Source of the DNA: Peteryoungia aggregata LMG 23059
Lineage (GTDB): Bacteria > Pseudomonadota > Alphaproteobacteria > Rhizobiales > Rhizobiaceae
Direction of reading: 5' to 3'
DNA: 64,000 nucleotides
NCBI RefSeq assembly: GCF_030814435.1
Contig: NZ_JAUSUW010000010.1
Span: forward strand, 62,001 to 126,000
The notes under the pieces are model-generated. The model had not been told where the DNA came from. It did no database searches and was given only the letters and a program-made list of their open reading frames with translations. Position 1 is the stretch's first letter, and each line of letters starts with the position of its first letter. Position numbers and translations under genes: made by a program. This document shows positions 25,016 to 34,138 of the stretch, in pieces.

Positions 25016-26416
25016 TCAGTTCTCCGCGATGTTCTTCGATTTAAGATAGGCGCGTGCGAAGGCGTCACCCTTCTTGGCGGCCTTAAGCAGATATTCCACC
25101 GCGAGCTTCTTTTGCGCCTCGGTCTTGTCGTTCTCGTGGAGATAGACGCCGAGTTCGTACTGCGACTTGGTATCGCCGGAATCGGCTGCCTTGCGCAGCC
25201 ATTTAATGCGCTCTTCGTCGTTGGCCGGCTTGTAGCCACCGATGCCATAGAGCGAACTGAGGGCGCGCGCCGCTTCGACATTGCCACCGTCAGCCGCCTT
25301 GGTGACTGCCTTGAACAGAGGTTCCGCATTGGTCTGGCCTGGCTCGGCCCGCATCAGCAGCGCCACCATCGGCGCCATGGCCTCGGACTTGCCCTTGTTG
25401 AAGGCGGTCGCCAGCAAGGGACCGGCTGCAAACGGGTCGCTACCGATGCCGAGGTAGAGCTGGGCCAGGTTGAACGCGGCCTCGGCATTGCCGGCCTTGG
25501 CGGCGGCTTTCAGCGGTTCGACAATCTTTTCGCGCTCGGCCTCGGTTTTCGCCGCCCGGAAGGCGCCAACCAGTTGCGATTGCGACATGACGTTGACACC
25601 ACCCGCGGCAGCAACGGTGGACAGATAGGCGCCATCGCGCCCGCCCGAAGTCTGGCGATAGATGCGCGCCGCCAACTGCGCCGCGCCCTGCTTGTCGAGC
25701 TTGCGCGCGATCTCCATCCAGGCGCGGCCACGCTTGACATTGGTCGCCGTCTCCTGGCCAAGATAATTGACCCGCGCCTGACGCAGGGCACGATCGGCCT
25801 TGGAGGTCTTGTCGCCCTTCGTATAGTAGTCGAGAGCCAGCATGAGATTGCCGGAGGCTTCCGCCCGTTCGGCCAGCTGCCGAAGCGCGCCGGTTCCGCC
25901 GGCGCTAGCCGCCTGATTGAGCCACGTATCGGAGCTGCCAAACTGACCGGCCGACAATTGTCCCGCGTCGATCAGTTTCGCCAGCAGCAGGCGCACCGTG
26001 ACTTCCGACTTGTCATTGGCCAGCGGTAGGTAGACCGAACGCGCCACCATCGTCGTGTTCGACGGGTGGTAGACCCCATCAAGGTGAACCTTGGCGAGCC
26101 GGCGGCCGGACGAGGGATCGCCGGCCAGTGCCGCACGCTCGAATGCCAAGTAGGCCTCGGCGGTCTTGCCATGATCGAGCGCGAAATTGCCATAAGCGCG
26201 ATTATAGCGGATGATCTCATCCTTGCTTTTGGCGTTTTCTGCGGACTTGGCCAATAGCGCGCCTGGATCGCGGCGGGCTTCGAAACCCGCGCGTTCCTGC
26301 GCGATCTGCACCTTGGCGTCAAGGAAAGACGCCTCGGGAGAGCTATTGCATGAGGCAAGCATTGCCAAAGTCGCAGCGACAAGAATTGCCTGACCGCATG
26401 TCTTGAGTTCTTTCAT
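25016..26416 (-). CDS. algK: AlgK-like outer-membrane lipoprotein with Sel1 repeats
   Basis: A 466-aa protein. The signal peptide ends in a lipobox (LASC, Cys23), so the mature protein is lipid-anchored. The rest is Sel1/TPR-like repeats (for example AVEYLLKAAKKGDAFARAYL, IKWLRKAADSGDTKSQYELG). Length and plan match Pseudomonas AlgK (about 475 aa), which holds the secretion porin AlgE and contacts AlgX. Here no AlgE gene is visible, so its outer-membrane partner is unknown. It is separated from algC-like by 119 bases. The gene name rests on architecture and context. Confidence 0.75.
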   Translation of the reverse strand: MKELKTCGQAILVAATLAMLASCNSSPEASFLDAKVQIAQERAGFEARRDPGALLAKSAENAKSKDEIIRYNRAYGNFALDHGKTAEAYLAFERAALAGDPSSGRRLAKVHLDGVYHPSNTTMVARSVYLPLANDKSEVTVRLLLAKLIDAGQLSAGQFGSSDTWLNQAASAGGTGALRQLAERAEASGNLMLALDYYTKGDKTSKADRALRQARVNYLGQETATNVKRGRAWMEIARKLDKQGAAQLAARIYRQTSGGRDGAYLSTVAAAGGVNVMSQSQLVGAFRAAKTEAEREKIVEPLKAAAKAGNAEAAFNLAQLYLGIGSDPFAAGPLLATAFNKGKSEAMAPMVALLMRAEPGQTNAEPLFKAVTKAADGGNVEAARALSSLYGIGGYKPANDEERIKWLRKAADSGDTKSQYELGVYLHENDKTEAQKKLAVEYLLKAAKKGDAFARAYLKSKNIAEN

Positions 26417-26535
26417 TTTCAGTCCACCCTAACCCGCAGGTTCCGCGCCTCGGCGCTCTTCAATCTCATGCCGTCAAAACGTTTTTCGACCGACGGCCTC
26501 AACCACATATCGCCCTTCCGCGCCCCTCCCCCGGA

Positions 26536-27963
26536 TCACGCCCGAAACTCGCGCAACAGCCTTAGACCATCGTCAAGCAGGCGCCTGGCGCTTTCGGCAT
26601 TGGTGTCCTCGACATAGCACCGCATCTCCGGCGCATTGCCGGATGGGCGAAAATGCACGATTTTCCCGCTCGAAAGCGCCACGCGCAGGCCATCGGTCTC
26701 ATCAATGCCAGCGAGCTCGCCGAGCGGCTCTACGAACTGCCGCAATTGTTCCTCGCTACCGCGCAACTTGGCCATGAGGGCGGTGCTGCGTTCGGTCGCG
26801 TAGTTCTCCAGACGATCTGCGGCGGTCACGGGAAGGCCAAGTCCCGCCTTCAAGTCCGACAGGGTTAGGCCGGCGGCTCTGGCCGAGCTCAGCACCGCCA
26901 AGATCGGCAGGAAGGAGTCACGTGTCGGCAGGGGCAGCAAATCCCCGCCAGCAACTGCAAACGTCGAAGCCGTGAGCGTGCCGCCATTGGCCTCGAAGCC
27001 GACCACGCCGGCGCTGCCGTTCAATGCGTCCTGCATGCCGGCAATCACATAGGGGGAACCCACGCGCGTGCGGATCACCTGAGCAAAGCCGCCCCTGTCA
27101 ATCCCGGAATTGGACGTAATCGGAGTCACAATCGCGTCGGCGCCAAGAAAGCGGGCGGCGATCAGCCCGCAGAGGTCTCCGCTGACCGGCTCGCCGTACT
27201 CGTCGGCGATCAGAGGCCGGTCGCCGTCGCCGTCAGCCGAGATGATCGCATCGAGGCTGTGTTCACCGGCCCAAGCCTTCAAGAGGTCGAGCGTTGCCTG
27301 CGACACGGCTTCGGTATCGACCGGAATAAAGTCCGTCGAGCGCCCCAGATCGACAACCTCGGCGCCGTAATAGCGCAGGATCTCCGACAGCATATCGCGG
27401 GCGACTGTGGAGTGCTGATAGTTCCCGACCCGCATGCCAGCCAGCGCATTGGTGGCCAGTAGGCTCTGGTTGCGACGCAGGAACAGCGACGTCGCCTCTC
27501 CCGAGCCGTTGTCAAAGTCCGTGCCGGCGCTCGGAGCCGGTATGGCGATATCGTGCAGCTCGTTGGCGATCGCCAGGATCGCCAATTCATCCGGCTTGGC
27601 GATCTCGCCATCGGGCAGGTAGAACTTGATACCGTTGCGATCCGCCGGGATGTGCGAGCCGGTGACCATCATCGAGGCAGCACCGGTCTGGAAACCGTAG
27701 AATGCAAGCGCGGGCGTCGGAATAAGACCGCAATCGACGGCGACCAGGCCATGATCGCGCACCGCCGCCAAGACATTGGCGGCGATCGCCGGACTGGATT
27801 CGCGAAAATCATAGGCGACCAGAACCCGGTCTCCCACCTTGGCCAGTCCCGAACGCAACAGAAAGACCGCGAACGCCGACGCATAGACATAAGAAGGCCG
27901 GCCCTTGAGGTCGACAGACAAACCACGCAGTCCGCTGGTTCCAAATTTAAGGCTCACACGCAA
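26536..27963 (-). CDS. algC: Phosphomannomutase (AlgC-like)
   Basis: A 475-aa alpha-D-phosphohexomutase. The N-terminal FGTSGLRGLSVDLKGRPSYV, the phosphoserine loop VTGSHIPADRNGIKF (canonical TASHNP), the metal-binding ISADGDGDRPL, the sugar-specificity loop FEANGGTL and the phosphate-binding RPSGNAPEMRCYVE are all present in order. It converts mannose-6-P to mannose-1-P, which AlgA uses. Loop residues differ from Pseudomonas AlgC (SHIP for SHNP, EANGG for EMSG), so substrate preference may differ. In Pseudomonas algC is outside the alginate operon; here it is inside. Confidence 0.85.
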   Translation of the reverse strand: MRVSLKFGTSGLRGLSVDLKGRPSYVYASAFAVFLLRSGLAKVGDRVLVAYDFRESSPAIAANVLAAVRDHGLVAVDCGLIPTPALAFYGFQTGAASMMVTGSHIPADRNGIKFYLPDGEIAKPDELAILAIANELHDIAIPAPSAGTDFDNGSGEATSLFLRRNQSLLATNALAGMRVGNYQHSTVARDMLSEILRYYGAEVVDLGRSTDFIPVDTEAVSQATLDLLKAWAGEHSLDAIISADGDGDRPLIADEYGEPVSGDLCGLIAARFLGADAIVTPITSNSGIDRGGFAQVIRTRVGSPYVIAGMQDALNGSAGVVGFEANGGTLTASTFAVAGGDLLPLPTRDSFLPILAVLSSARAAGLTLSDLKAGLGLPVTAADRLENYATERSTALMAKLRGSEEQLRQFVEPLGELAGIDETDGLRVALSSGKIVHFRPSGNAPEMRCYVEDTNAESARRLLDDGLRLLREFRA

Positions 27964-27990
27964 CTCCCGTTAAGGTTGCCAACTAAAAAA

Positions 27991-29106
27991 TCAGTCACGA
28001 AACTTCATGTTGTATAAGACACTCACGCGCCCCCCGAGGTTGGAGGAGAACAATGCCTTATCGTAGAGGCCGCCATACGATGCTCTTTCCTCGGGATACT
28101 GAGCGAGGTAGGCATCGATCCAGGCAATTCTATCGCCCCGGATCAAACCGTTCTTTTCACGCGGAAGCTTGACCTGCTTCTCGCCGGCTAAGGCTTCCAT
28201 CTTGGTCGGATCATCGATCGACGACAGTGCGAAATGCACAAGCCGTTGAAGCCCGTTGTTGCATTGAGAAAATGTCGCGTAGCCATTTGCCTGCAACAAC
28301 GACGCCATCATCACCAGCGGCCCGGCGGCGTGAAGGTGATAGTCGCGTGACTTCTTCTTGCGCGCCAGTTCCAGCGGCAACGCTCCGTCCGGCGTAACCT
28401 GGCAGACACCTAGCTTGTAGCTCTCGAATCCGAAATCGAGGAAATCCTTGCGCCCGACCGCAACGCCCACGGACGTCAGGGCGAGACCGCCCCAGTAGCG
28501 GTGGTTCTGCCGGTTGGAATCCCGATCACCGGACTCCGTGTAGATCGGCACGATTCGCTCGGCGAAGGTTTCGAGCCATTTTTCGATCCTGGACGTGTTG
28601 AAATTCGTCAGCTTCGCAGCCGGAACGACCTGCACATAGGCCAAGGCCGCTCCAGCCACGATGCGCGTCATGCTGAGATAGCTTTGGCGGGACTGGAGAT
28701 CGGACAATGCATTGGCGCTGGCCCAATTGTTCAAGGCCTTGAGCGCGCAAATGGCGCTTTCAAGTCTTTTGCCATCGGTTTCGGTGTAGTTGCTGGCGTT
28801 CTTCGTAACAAACGTTAGAAAATCGCGCGTCTGCGATATGGTTTCGTCATATCTGGCCTTGTTCTTCGGGTCGATCGTGGAACGGCTCTCATCATCGTCG
28901 TCATAGATGCTTGAAAGGTTCAGGGATACGACAGGCGCGGGAAAGCTTTGCGTGCATTCCTGCTTGCCATTGTTTTCCATCACGTCGCGGGCCAGTTGGA
29001 AAGGAACAGCAAGGGTTGCAGCGGAGCTAGGCTGCACCCCAGTGCCCATCACAACCATTGCACCCAATAGGCCAAGAGTGTTTCGCGCCTTGTTGAACAC
29101 GGGCAT
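27991..29106 (-). CDS. algL: AlgL-type PL5 alginate lyase, in-operon copy
   Basis: A 371-aa periplasmic protein with a signal peptide (cleavage near residue 29, SSAA). The PL5 active-site motif is QNHRYWGGLA, where Asn-His are the charge-neutralising and catalytic residues, and LARKKKSRDYHLHA holds the Arg and Tyr of the family. In Pseudomonas AlgL degrades polymer that goes astray in the periplasm and is needed for safe export. A second PL5 gene lies at 48132. The first Asn of the family's NNH motif is Gln here. Confidence 0.87.
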   Translation of the reverse strand: MPVFNKARNTLGLLGAMVVMGTGVQPSSAATLAVPFQLARDVMENNGKQECTQSFPAPVVSLNLSSIYDDDDESRSTIDPKNKARYDETISQTRDFLTFVTKNASNYTETDGKRLESAICALKALNNWASANALSDLQSRQSYLSMTRIVAGAALAYVQVVPAAKLTNFNTSRIEKWLETFAERIVPIYTESGDRDSNRQNHRYWGGLALTSVGVAVGRKDFLDFGFESYKLGVCQVTPDGALPLELARKKKSRDYHLHAAGPLVMMASLLQANGYATFSQCNNGLQRLVHFALSSIDDPTKMEALAGEKQVKLPREKNGLIRGDRIAWIDAYLAQYPEERASYGGLYDKALFSSNLGGRVSVLYNMKFRD

Positions 29107-29160
29107 ACTCCATTTCAGGCTGTTACAACGCCTAGGGGGTCTATAAGAATTCGATAGTCG

Positions 29161-32040
29161 TCATTCGCCATCGGATAGCTCCTTGACCCTGCCGTCCCAA
29201 TAAGCCGCCTTTTCTGCATCCGCCGGAAGACCGACTACGCCGACCTTGTAGGCTGTCGCGAGCTCACGCGCCGCTTTCGGATTGCCGGCTTCGGCCGCCT
29301 TGGTAAGCCACTCGACCGCCTTGCCGATGTCTTTTTCCGCCCCCGTCCCATAAAAGAAAGTCTGATACAGTCGGTACATCGCATTGGCCTCACCGGCCTG
29401 CGCCGAGATCGTCAGCCATCGCACGACGGTTGCGTCGTCACGCGCCCCCAACTTTCCGGCAAGGTTGAGCCTTGCCAGTTTGAGAAAGTACTTTCCTGAA
29501 TTGACCGCATCTGACCCGAGGAACGCCTGGAGTTCATCAACCTCGGTCGTCGAGGACGTGAGGTTCTCGTCGGCGATCTCGCTAATCAGTTTATTCGCCG
29601 CATCCTTGTCACCGGACGCGTAAAGCTTGAGCAGATAGGTTTTCGCCGCATCAGCCGACGAGGAGGCCCACAAGCCTTGCAAATGCCCCTCCGCGAGATC
29701 GCGAAGCACCGAAATGCGACCAAGCGCATAGGAGCGCAGGAAAAACGCTTCGGCCTTGAATCGGTTCTCTACACCGTCGATACCATCGCGGAATGCGGCA
29801 CCAACACTGAAGAGGTCATCGCCGTCTCGGTCAGAAAGCCGCTCCGCCAACGAAAGCCAATAACGTGCCAAGGTCTTTGCTTCGGGGTCCGGAAGGCTGG
29901 CGTATACGCGCGCCACGTTGACCATGGCATCGACAGTGCAGGCCTCACCGGCAGAAGTAATTGCAGCAATTTTCGGCATGGCCTGCGGGTCACCGGGATC
30001 AATCAGCGATAGCTTCGCCTTGAAGTCACCCGCATCCGCAGCTTTCGTCAGCCAGGTTTGCCCGACGGAGCTATCTTTGCTCAAATCGGCAAGCAACACC
30101 TTACCGTATTCCCGCATTCCGCGCGGATCACCCGCATTCGCCAGTTGCTCATAGATCGCCTCCAGATCCTGGGGCTTTGCCTGACCAGCATCCTGAAGCA
30201 ATTGCGCCTTGAGCATCAGGGCATCATTGTCGCCCGCTTGTATGAGGGCGTCTATGGCGCCGATCTGCGAGATCTTCTCATCGAGCTTGGCGGATACGTC
30301 AAAGCGGTTTCGAATGATCGACAATTCGGTCAACCGCTTTTGAGTCTCATCCTTGAGCAAGGCAACGAATTTCAAAAGACGGGTGGCCGCCTCGGGGTTC
30401 TGCTCGAAACCATCCACGCCCCTTTCCCAACGAGCCAAGACATAACCGATCGCGTCGGGACTGCCCTTATAGGCCGCCTGCTGGAGATAAATTCGCCCCT
30501 TCGCCTGATCCGTGGCGTCAGATGACGTCACCATGTTCAGGCCGGAGATATAAAGCGAATTCGTGGATCCAAAGACCGCCGCCTTGTGGCGCCATTCATT
30601 TGAAAGCTCGACAGATAGTGGCGCGCCCTGGCCGCAGGCAAACATACCCGCAAGCTTAGCTGCGCCATCGGAATTGCCCGAGGACGCGGACTCGCTAAAG
30701 AAATGGATGGCCTTGCTGAGATAGCTGGGATCGGTACGCCCCATCTTGAGGTAGATCTTGCCAATCTCGTTGCTAGCGTCAGCCGACCCCGCGGCAGCCG
30801 CAGTCTCCAACACCTTCAATGCCTTTTCGACATCAGACTGCGATCCGCCAAAATTGGCAAGAAACGCGCCGTATCGCACCGGCAGCGCGCCTGCAGGATC
30901 GACATCCTTGGTCGCGCGCTCGAAAAACGACCGCGCCTTTGCGGCATCTACTTCGCCAGAAAACTCGCCAGAGTAAACTCGGGCCAGCCACTCATCGGCG
31001 GCAAGCAATCCCTTCTCGGAAGCACTGGTAAGATAGCGGACAGCCAGGGTCGAATCTTGCTGAACAGACACGCCGGTGGCGTAAGCTTTTCCAAGCATGA
31101 ACTCCGCCGAGGCAATGCCTCCGTCGGCGGCCTGCTTGAGATAGGTCATCGACTTCTGGATGTCGATCTGATCAACCTGATTGGAACGGTAGAGATTGGC
31201 AAGATTCTGCGCCGTCTGCGGATCACCGGTTTGCGCGAAAGCCTCCAGCCACTTCAGAGCCGTTTCGACTTCTTTGCTGACCAAGTTTCCCCTGAGGTAC
31301 AGAAAACCGATCTGGCTGAGCGCCGAACAATCGCCCGCCTTGATCTGCGCCATGAGCCCAAGAAGCGCATTGGTAACCGCACTTCTTTTCTGCTCCTCGG
31401 TGGCTTGCGGATCAAGCGTAATAAGGCGAGCATATTCAATCATGCCCTGAGGATCGGAAGAGAGTGCGGACTTCTCCAAGTAGATGTGCGCCTTGGATAC
31501 GTCACGCATCTGGCTTGGTCCACCGTCACCATACAACTGCCCGAGAGCGAAAGCGGCGCGCAAATTGCCCGTGCCGTAAGCTTCCAGCAGATTGCTCTCC
31601 GCTTCCCGCAGTTCATCGATCGACGAGCCGCTCTCTATGAGAACGCGCGCTAGAGGAAGCAAAAATATGTCGCGCTGGGCAGGATACTTGGCCAAACCTG
31701 CCCTCAGCAAAGCTTCCGCGACATCGGCAGATTTCGAAACACGATCGCTGCCACGTTGATATTCCGTGGCCAAGGAAACGATGGACGAAGCAGGAAGGTC
31801 AACTTCGGAAGCCGGGTTCTTTGCCCAATCCTTTTCAATTTTCGGACGGTCGCCTTTCGCAACAGGCGGCTTGCAAACCGCCTTGTAGTCAAGAGCCGGG
31901 GGATCCAGCAAGATCGAGGGATTTTCTGCGTATGCTGCAGAAGCAAACCCGCCCGCCAAGCCTGCAACGGTCGCCGTCACTACAACCGAATTTCTGAAAT
32001 AGTCTTTACGCAATCTACTTACCCCCAGGTCCTTGCCCAT
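29161..32040 (-). CDS. Giant periplasmic Sel1-repeat protein (959 aa)
   Basis: A signal peptide (about residues 1-38, ending AAYA) is followed by at least twenty Sel1-like repeats. Examples are AVRYLTSASEKGLLAADEWL, SMTYLKQAADGGIASAEFML, and near the end AVEWLTKAAEAGNPKAAREL. No lipobox and no transmembrane barrel. Twice the size of AlgK, it probably forms a long right-handed superhelix in the periplasm that scaffolds the alginate machine. It lies between algF and algL, a place where the Pseudomonas operon has no such gene. Exact role unknown. Confidence 0.7.
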   Translation of the reverse strand: MGKDLGVSRLRKDYFRNSVVVTATVAGLAGGFASAAYAENPSILLDPPALDYKAVCKPPVAKGDRPKIEKDWAKNPASEVDLPASSIVSLATEYQRGSDRVSKSADVAEALLRAGLAKYPAQRDIFLLPLARVLIESGSSIDELREAESNLLEAYGTGNLRAAFALGQLYGDGGPSQMRDVSKAHIYLEKSALSSDPQGMIEYARLITLDPQATEEQKRSAVTNALLGLMAQIKAGDCSALSQIGFLYLRGNLVSKEVETALKWLEAFAQTGDPQTAQNLANLYRSNQVDQIDIQKSMTYLKQAADGGIASAEFMLGKAYATGVSVQQDSTLAVRYLTSASEKGLLAADEWLARVYSGEFSGEVDAAKARSFFERATKDVDPAGALPVRYGAFLANFGGSQSDVEKALKVLETAAAAGSADASNEIGKIYLKMGRTDPSYLSKAIHFFSESASSGNSDGAAKLAGMFACGQGAPLSVELSNEWRHKAAVFGSTNSLYISGLNMVTSSDATDQAKGRIYLQQAAYKGSPDAIGYVLARWERGVDGFEQNPEAATRLLKFVALLKDETQKRLTELSIIRNRFDVSAKLDEKISQIGAIDALIQAGDNDALMLKAQLLQDAGQAKPQDLEAIYEQLANAGDPRGMREYGKVLLADLSKDSSVGQTWLTKAADAGDFKAKLSLIDPGDPQAMPKIAAITSAGEACTVDAMVNVARVYASLPDPEAKTLARYWLSLAERLSDRDGDDLFSVGAAFRDGIDGVENRFKAEAFFLRSYALGRISVLRDLAEGHLQGLWASSSADAAKTYLLKLYASGDKDAANKLISEIADENLTSSTTEVDELQAFLGSDAVNSGKYFLKLARLNLAGKLGARDDATVVRWLTISAQAGEANAMYRLYQTFFYGTGAEKDIGKAVEWLTKAAEAGNPKAARELATAYKVGVVGLPADAEKAAYWDGRVKELSDGE

Positions 32041-32051
32041 TTGTGTAGAAT

Positions 32052-32711
32052 TTATTGATCGATCCCTGTCGGGATCACAAAGCCGGCCGGACCATTAGCT
32101 GTATCGACCACGACAACGTTCTGGCGTTCCCTTGCAGTCAACGAAACCTTTTCTATTTCGGTGACCTTCTTGTCGCCCTCGGTGACTTCGAGGCCAATGT
32201 CGATCACAGGCAGTTCCTTCGATGCCATAGAGCCAGGAACAAGATCCTTGAAAAGGACCTTGCTGTCGCCATTCAACCGCAATGCCAAATTCGCCGGAGC
32301 GGAAGAAAAATTGTAGAATGAGAGCGCGGATCTGGACGGGTTTTCGACATCGTTGTCGGGAATCACCACAATCCCACCTTCACTTGCGCCAACCGCCACA
32401 GTGTAAAATTTTCCAGGCTCGAATTTCGCTTCAGCGGAGGCGGTGCCATCTGTGATCGTAAAGGTGCCGTTGCCGACGATACGGTAGTTGGACAAGGCCG
32501 CCTGATCGATCTGAAATTTTTGGCCGGAAAACTCGACAGAGACTCCAGACTTCAGCTTTACATTGAGAAACCGAACAAGACTTCTGTCTGCCGGAATCGG
32601 CGCGTCATAGAGGGCAGCGTCGTTGGATAGGACCGGCGACTGGGACATCGCCCAGCCGACCAGCAGAAGGCTGAAGAATTTGAACCTATAACTCTTGCGG
32701 ATTTCCAACAT
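32052..32711 (-). CDS. algF: AlgF alginate O-acetylation adaptor
   Basis: The ATG at 32711 is preferred: GAGGAG lies nine bases upstream and a signal peptide follows (KFFSLLLVGWAMSQSPVLS). The mature protein begins NDAALYDAPIPADRSLVRFL, matching the start of AlgF, and has two beta-sandwich halves. The protein has 219 aa against about 216 in Pseudomonas. AlgF bridges AlgJ and AlgX during O-acetylation. The stop of the upstream algX 3' fragment lies 11 bases before the start. Confidence 0.85.
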   Translation of the reverse strand: MLEIRKSYRFKFFSLLLVGWAMSQSPVLSNDAALYDAPIPADRSLVRFLNVKLKSGVSVEFSGQKFQIDQAALSNYRIVGNGTFTITDGTASAEAKFEPGKFYTVAVGASEGGIVVIPDNDVENPSRSALSFYNFSSAPANLALRLNGDSKVLFKDLVPGSMASKELPVIDIGLEVTEGDKKVTEIEKVSLTARERQNVVVVDTANGPAGFVIPTGIDQ

Positions 32712-32722
32712 TGTTTCACTCC

Positions 32723-34138
32723 TCAATTCTGAACATTCGATTCGACAATCCCGGCCGGATAGCGACATAGCGAAACGGAACCAGCCGACGTCGCATTAGC
32801 ACCGAGATCCACGGTAACCTTGAGAGGGCTTTCAATCCTCCCGCCAGGTAGAGCTTGGTAGAGCTTCATAAGACCTGTTACACGAGGGGGATTTCTATAA
32901 TTCACGTTCTCGACAACCTGACCTGGGTACTCATATGAAAAATTGAATTCAGTGAGCGCCCTGTTGGAAAAGTTGAACTCCATGTAATAACCACCCGGAT
33001 CTCCCTACAGGTCAGGAAAGTCAAAATCTATCTGACTGGAACTCTCGAATTTCTGGCTCGCGATCAAATATTCATTTTCACAAGAGCCTACTATCGCCGG
33101 AACAATAGTACGGTTCATTTCGGGAGCCAATTTTATCAGGTCCGCCAGATTCGGAAGTTCCCAAACCACAAATCTGGGCTTTCGTCCCAACCCTTCTGAC
33201 TTTTGCGCCCAGGCGTAAATCGACTGATCAACTCCGCCACCTGCGATGGAGAACCCGTCAACAACCCTCCTCAAACGCGCCCTGAGAAAATCGTTGAAAG
33301 CAAACGGCTTGGCTTCATCCGTAAAAGAACTTCCTACCACATGAAGGAATGCGGTGTCGGTGACTGGCTCTTCCGTGAGAAGGTCGTCAAGCGAACTCAC
33401 AACTTGCTTGGTTTCGTAAAGTTCGATTGGCTCGGAAGGAACTGGCGATTGGCACAGTTCGTTGAGAACCAAGTTCAAGCTTGAAACGAGGCGACCTTCG
33501 ACCGGCCCACTTGTAGTATACTCGACATTCCCCATCGCATCGGAAACGCGACTCTCGATGCGCTCGGCCACCTTATTGGCCGCGAAACGCGCTCCAGCGG
33601 GCTGCCAATGGAGGTCACGCTTGAAATAGTAACTGTTCCTATCAAATGAGGGATCTTCGCGAAGAGCTTCTTCGAGATTTACTACATCCAACCCAACATC
33701 ATTTAGTACACTCGTCATCCTGCGATAGTCTTCGCGCGCAAGCCGAACATCGAAAATCATGTCGGCGAGCACGCCATCCTTTGGCAAGAAATCGTACGCT
33801 GCCATACCCTTCGGCAGCATTGGCAGCAATATAAGGTGAGTACCCTTCGACGCTAGAGCTCTGTTAACATTTGCAAACATGGAAACAACGGAATCAGGCA
33901 TTTCGAACATACTCTTAAGTTCGTACCTTCGAAAAAACCAACCGTCATAGCCCTGATAGACTTGCGATCCAAATGAGGACAATACAGACTTCTGCTCTAT
34001 TTCCTCACATTTATACTTATACTCCTGAGACAGCGCGTCTCCCGCCATCAAGCCAAATATAGAAACAATCGATACAGCAAGGCTTAAATTATGCGCCCTT
34101 GCCGCACAAATTCTGAAGCGCTCTAACAATATACTCAT
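32723..34138 (-). pseudogene. algX: algX split by an in-frame amber codon between its two domains
   Basis: From ATG 34138 (overlapping the previous stop, ATGA) the frame gives 377 aa: signal peptide, DGWFFRRYEL, then DLHW (Asp175, His177) and GSSF (Ser270). These correspond to Asp174, His176 and Ser269 of Pseudomonas AlgX. TAG stands at 33005-33007. The same frame then runs on for seven codons to ATG 32983 and 86 more residues, a beta-rich module ending LCRYPAGIVESNVQN. Together this is 471 codons, like the 474-aa AlgX whose C-terminal half is an alginate-binding module. So the acetyltransferase and binding domains are separated by one stop. GGTGG before ATG 32983 could allow restart. Inactivation, readthrough, a true split gene or a read error remain open. 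Confidence 0.8.

Noticed and set aside
24455-26029. A 524-codon plus-strand frame opposite the AGE isomerase and AlgK-like genes
   Set aside because: It spans two convincing minus-strand genes and lacks any domain.
2973-33007. Reassignment of TAG as a sense codon in this organism
   Set aside because: Two in-frame TAG codons tempt this idea, but TAG also serves as the normal end of the PL7 lyase gene, and rhizobia use the standard code.
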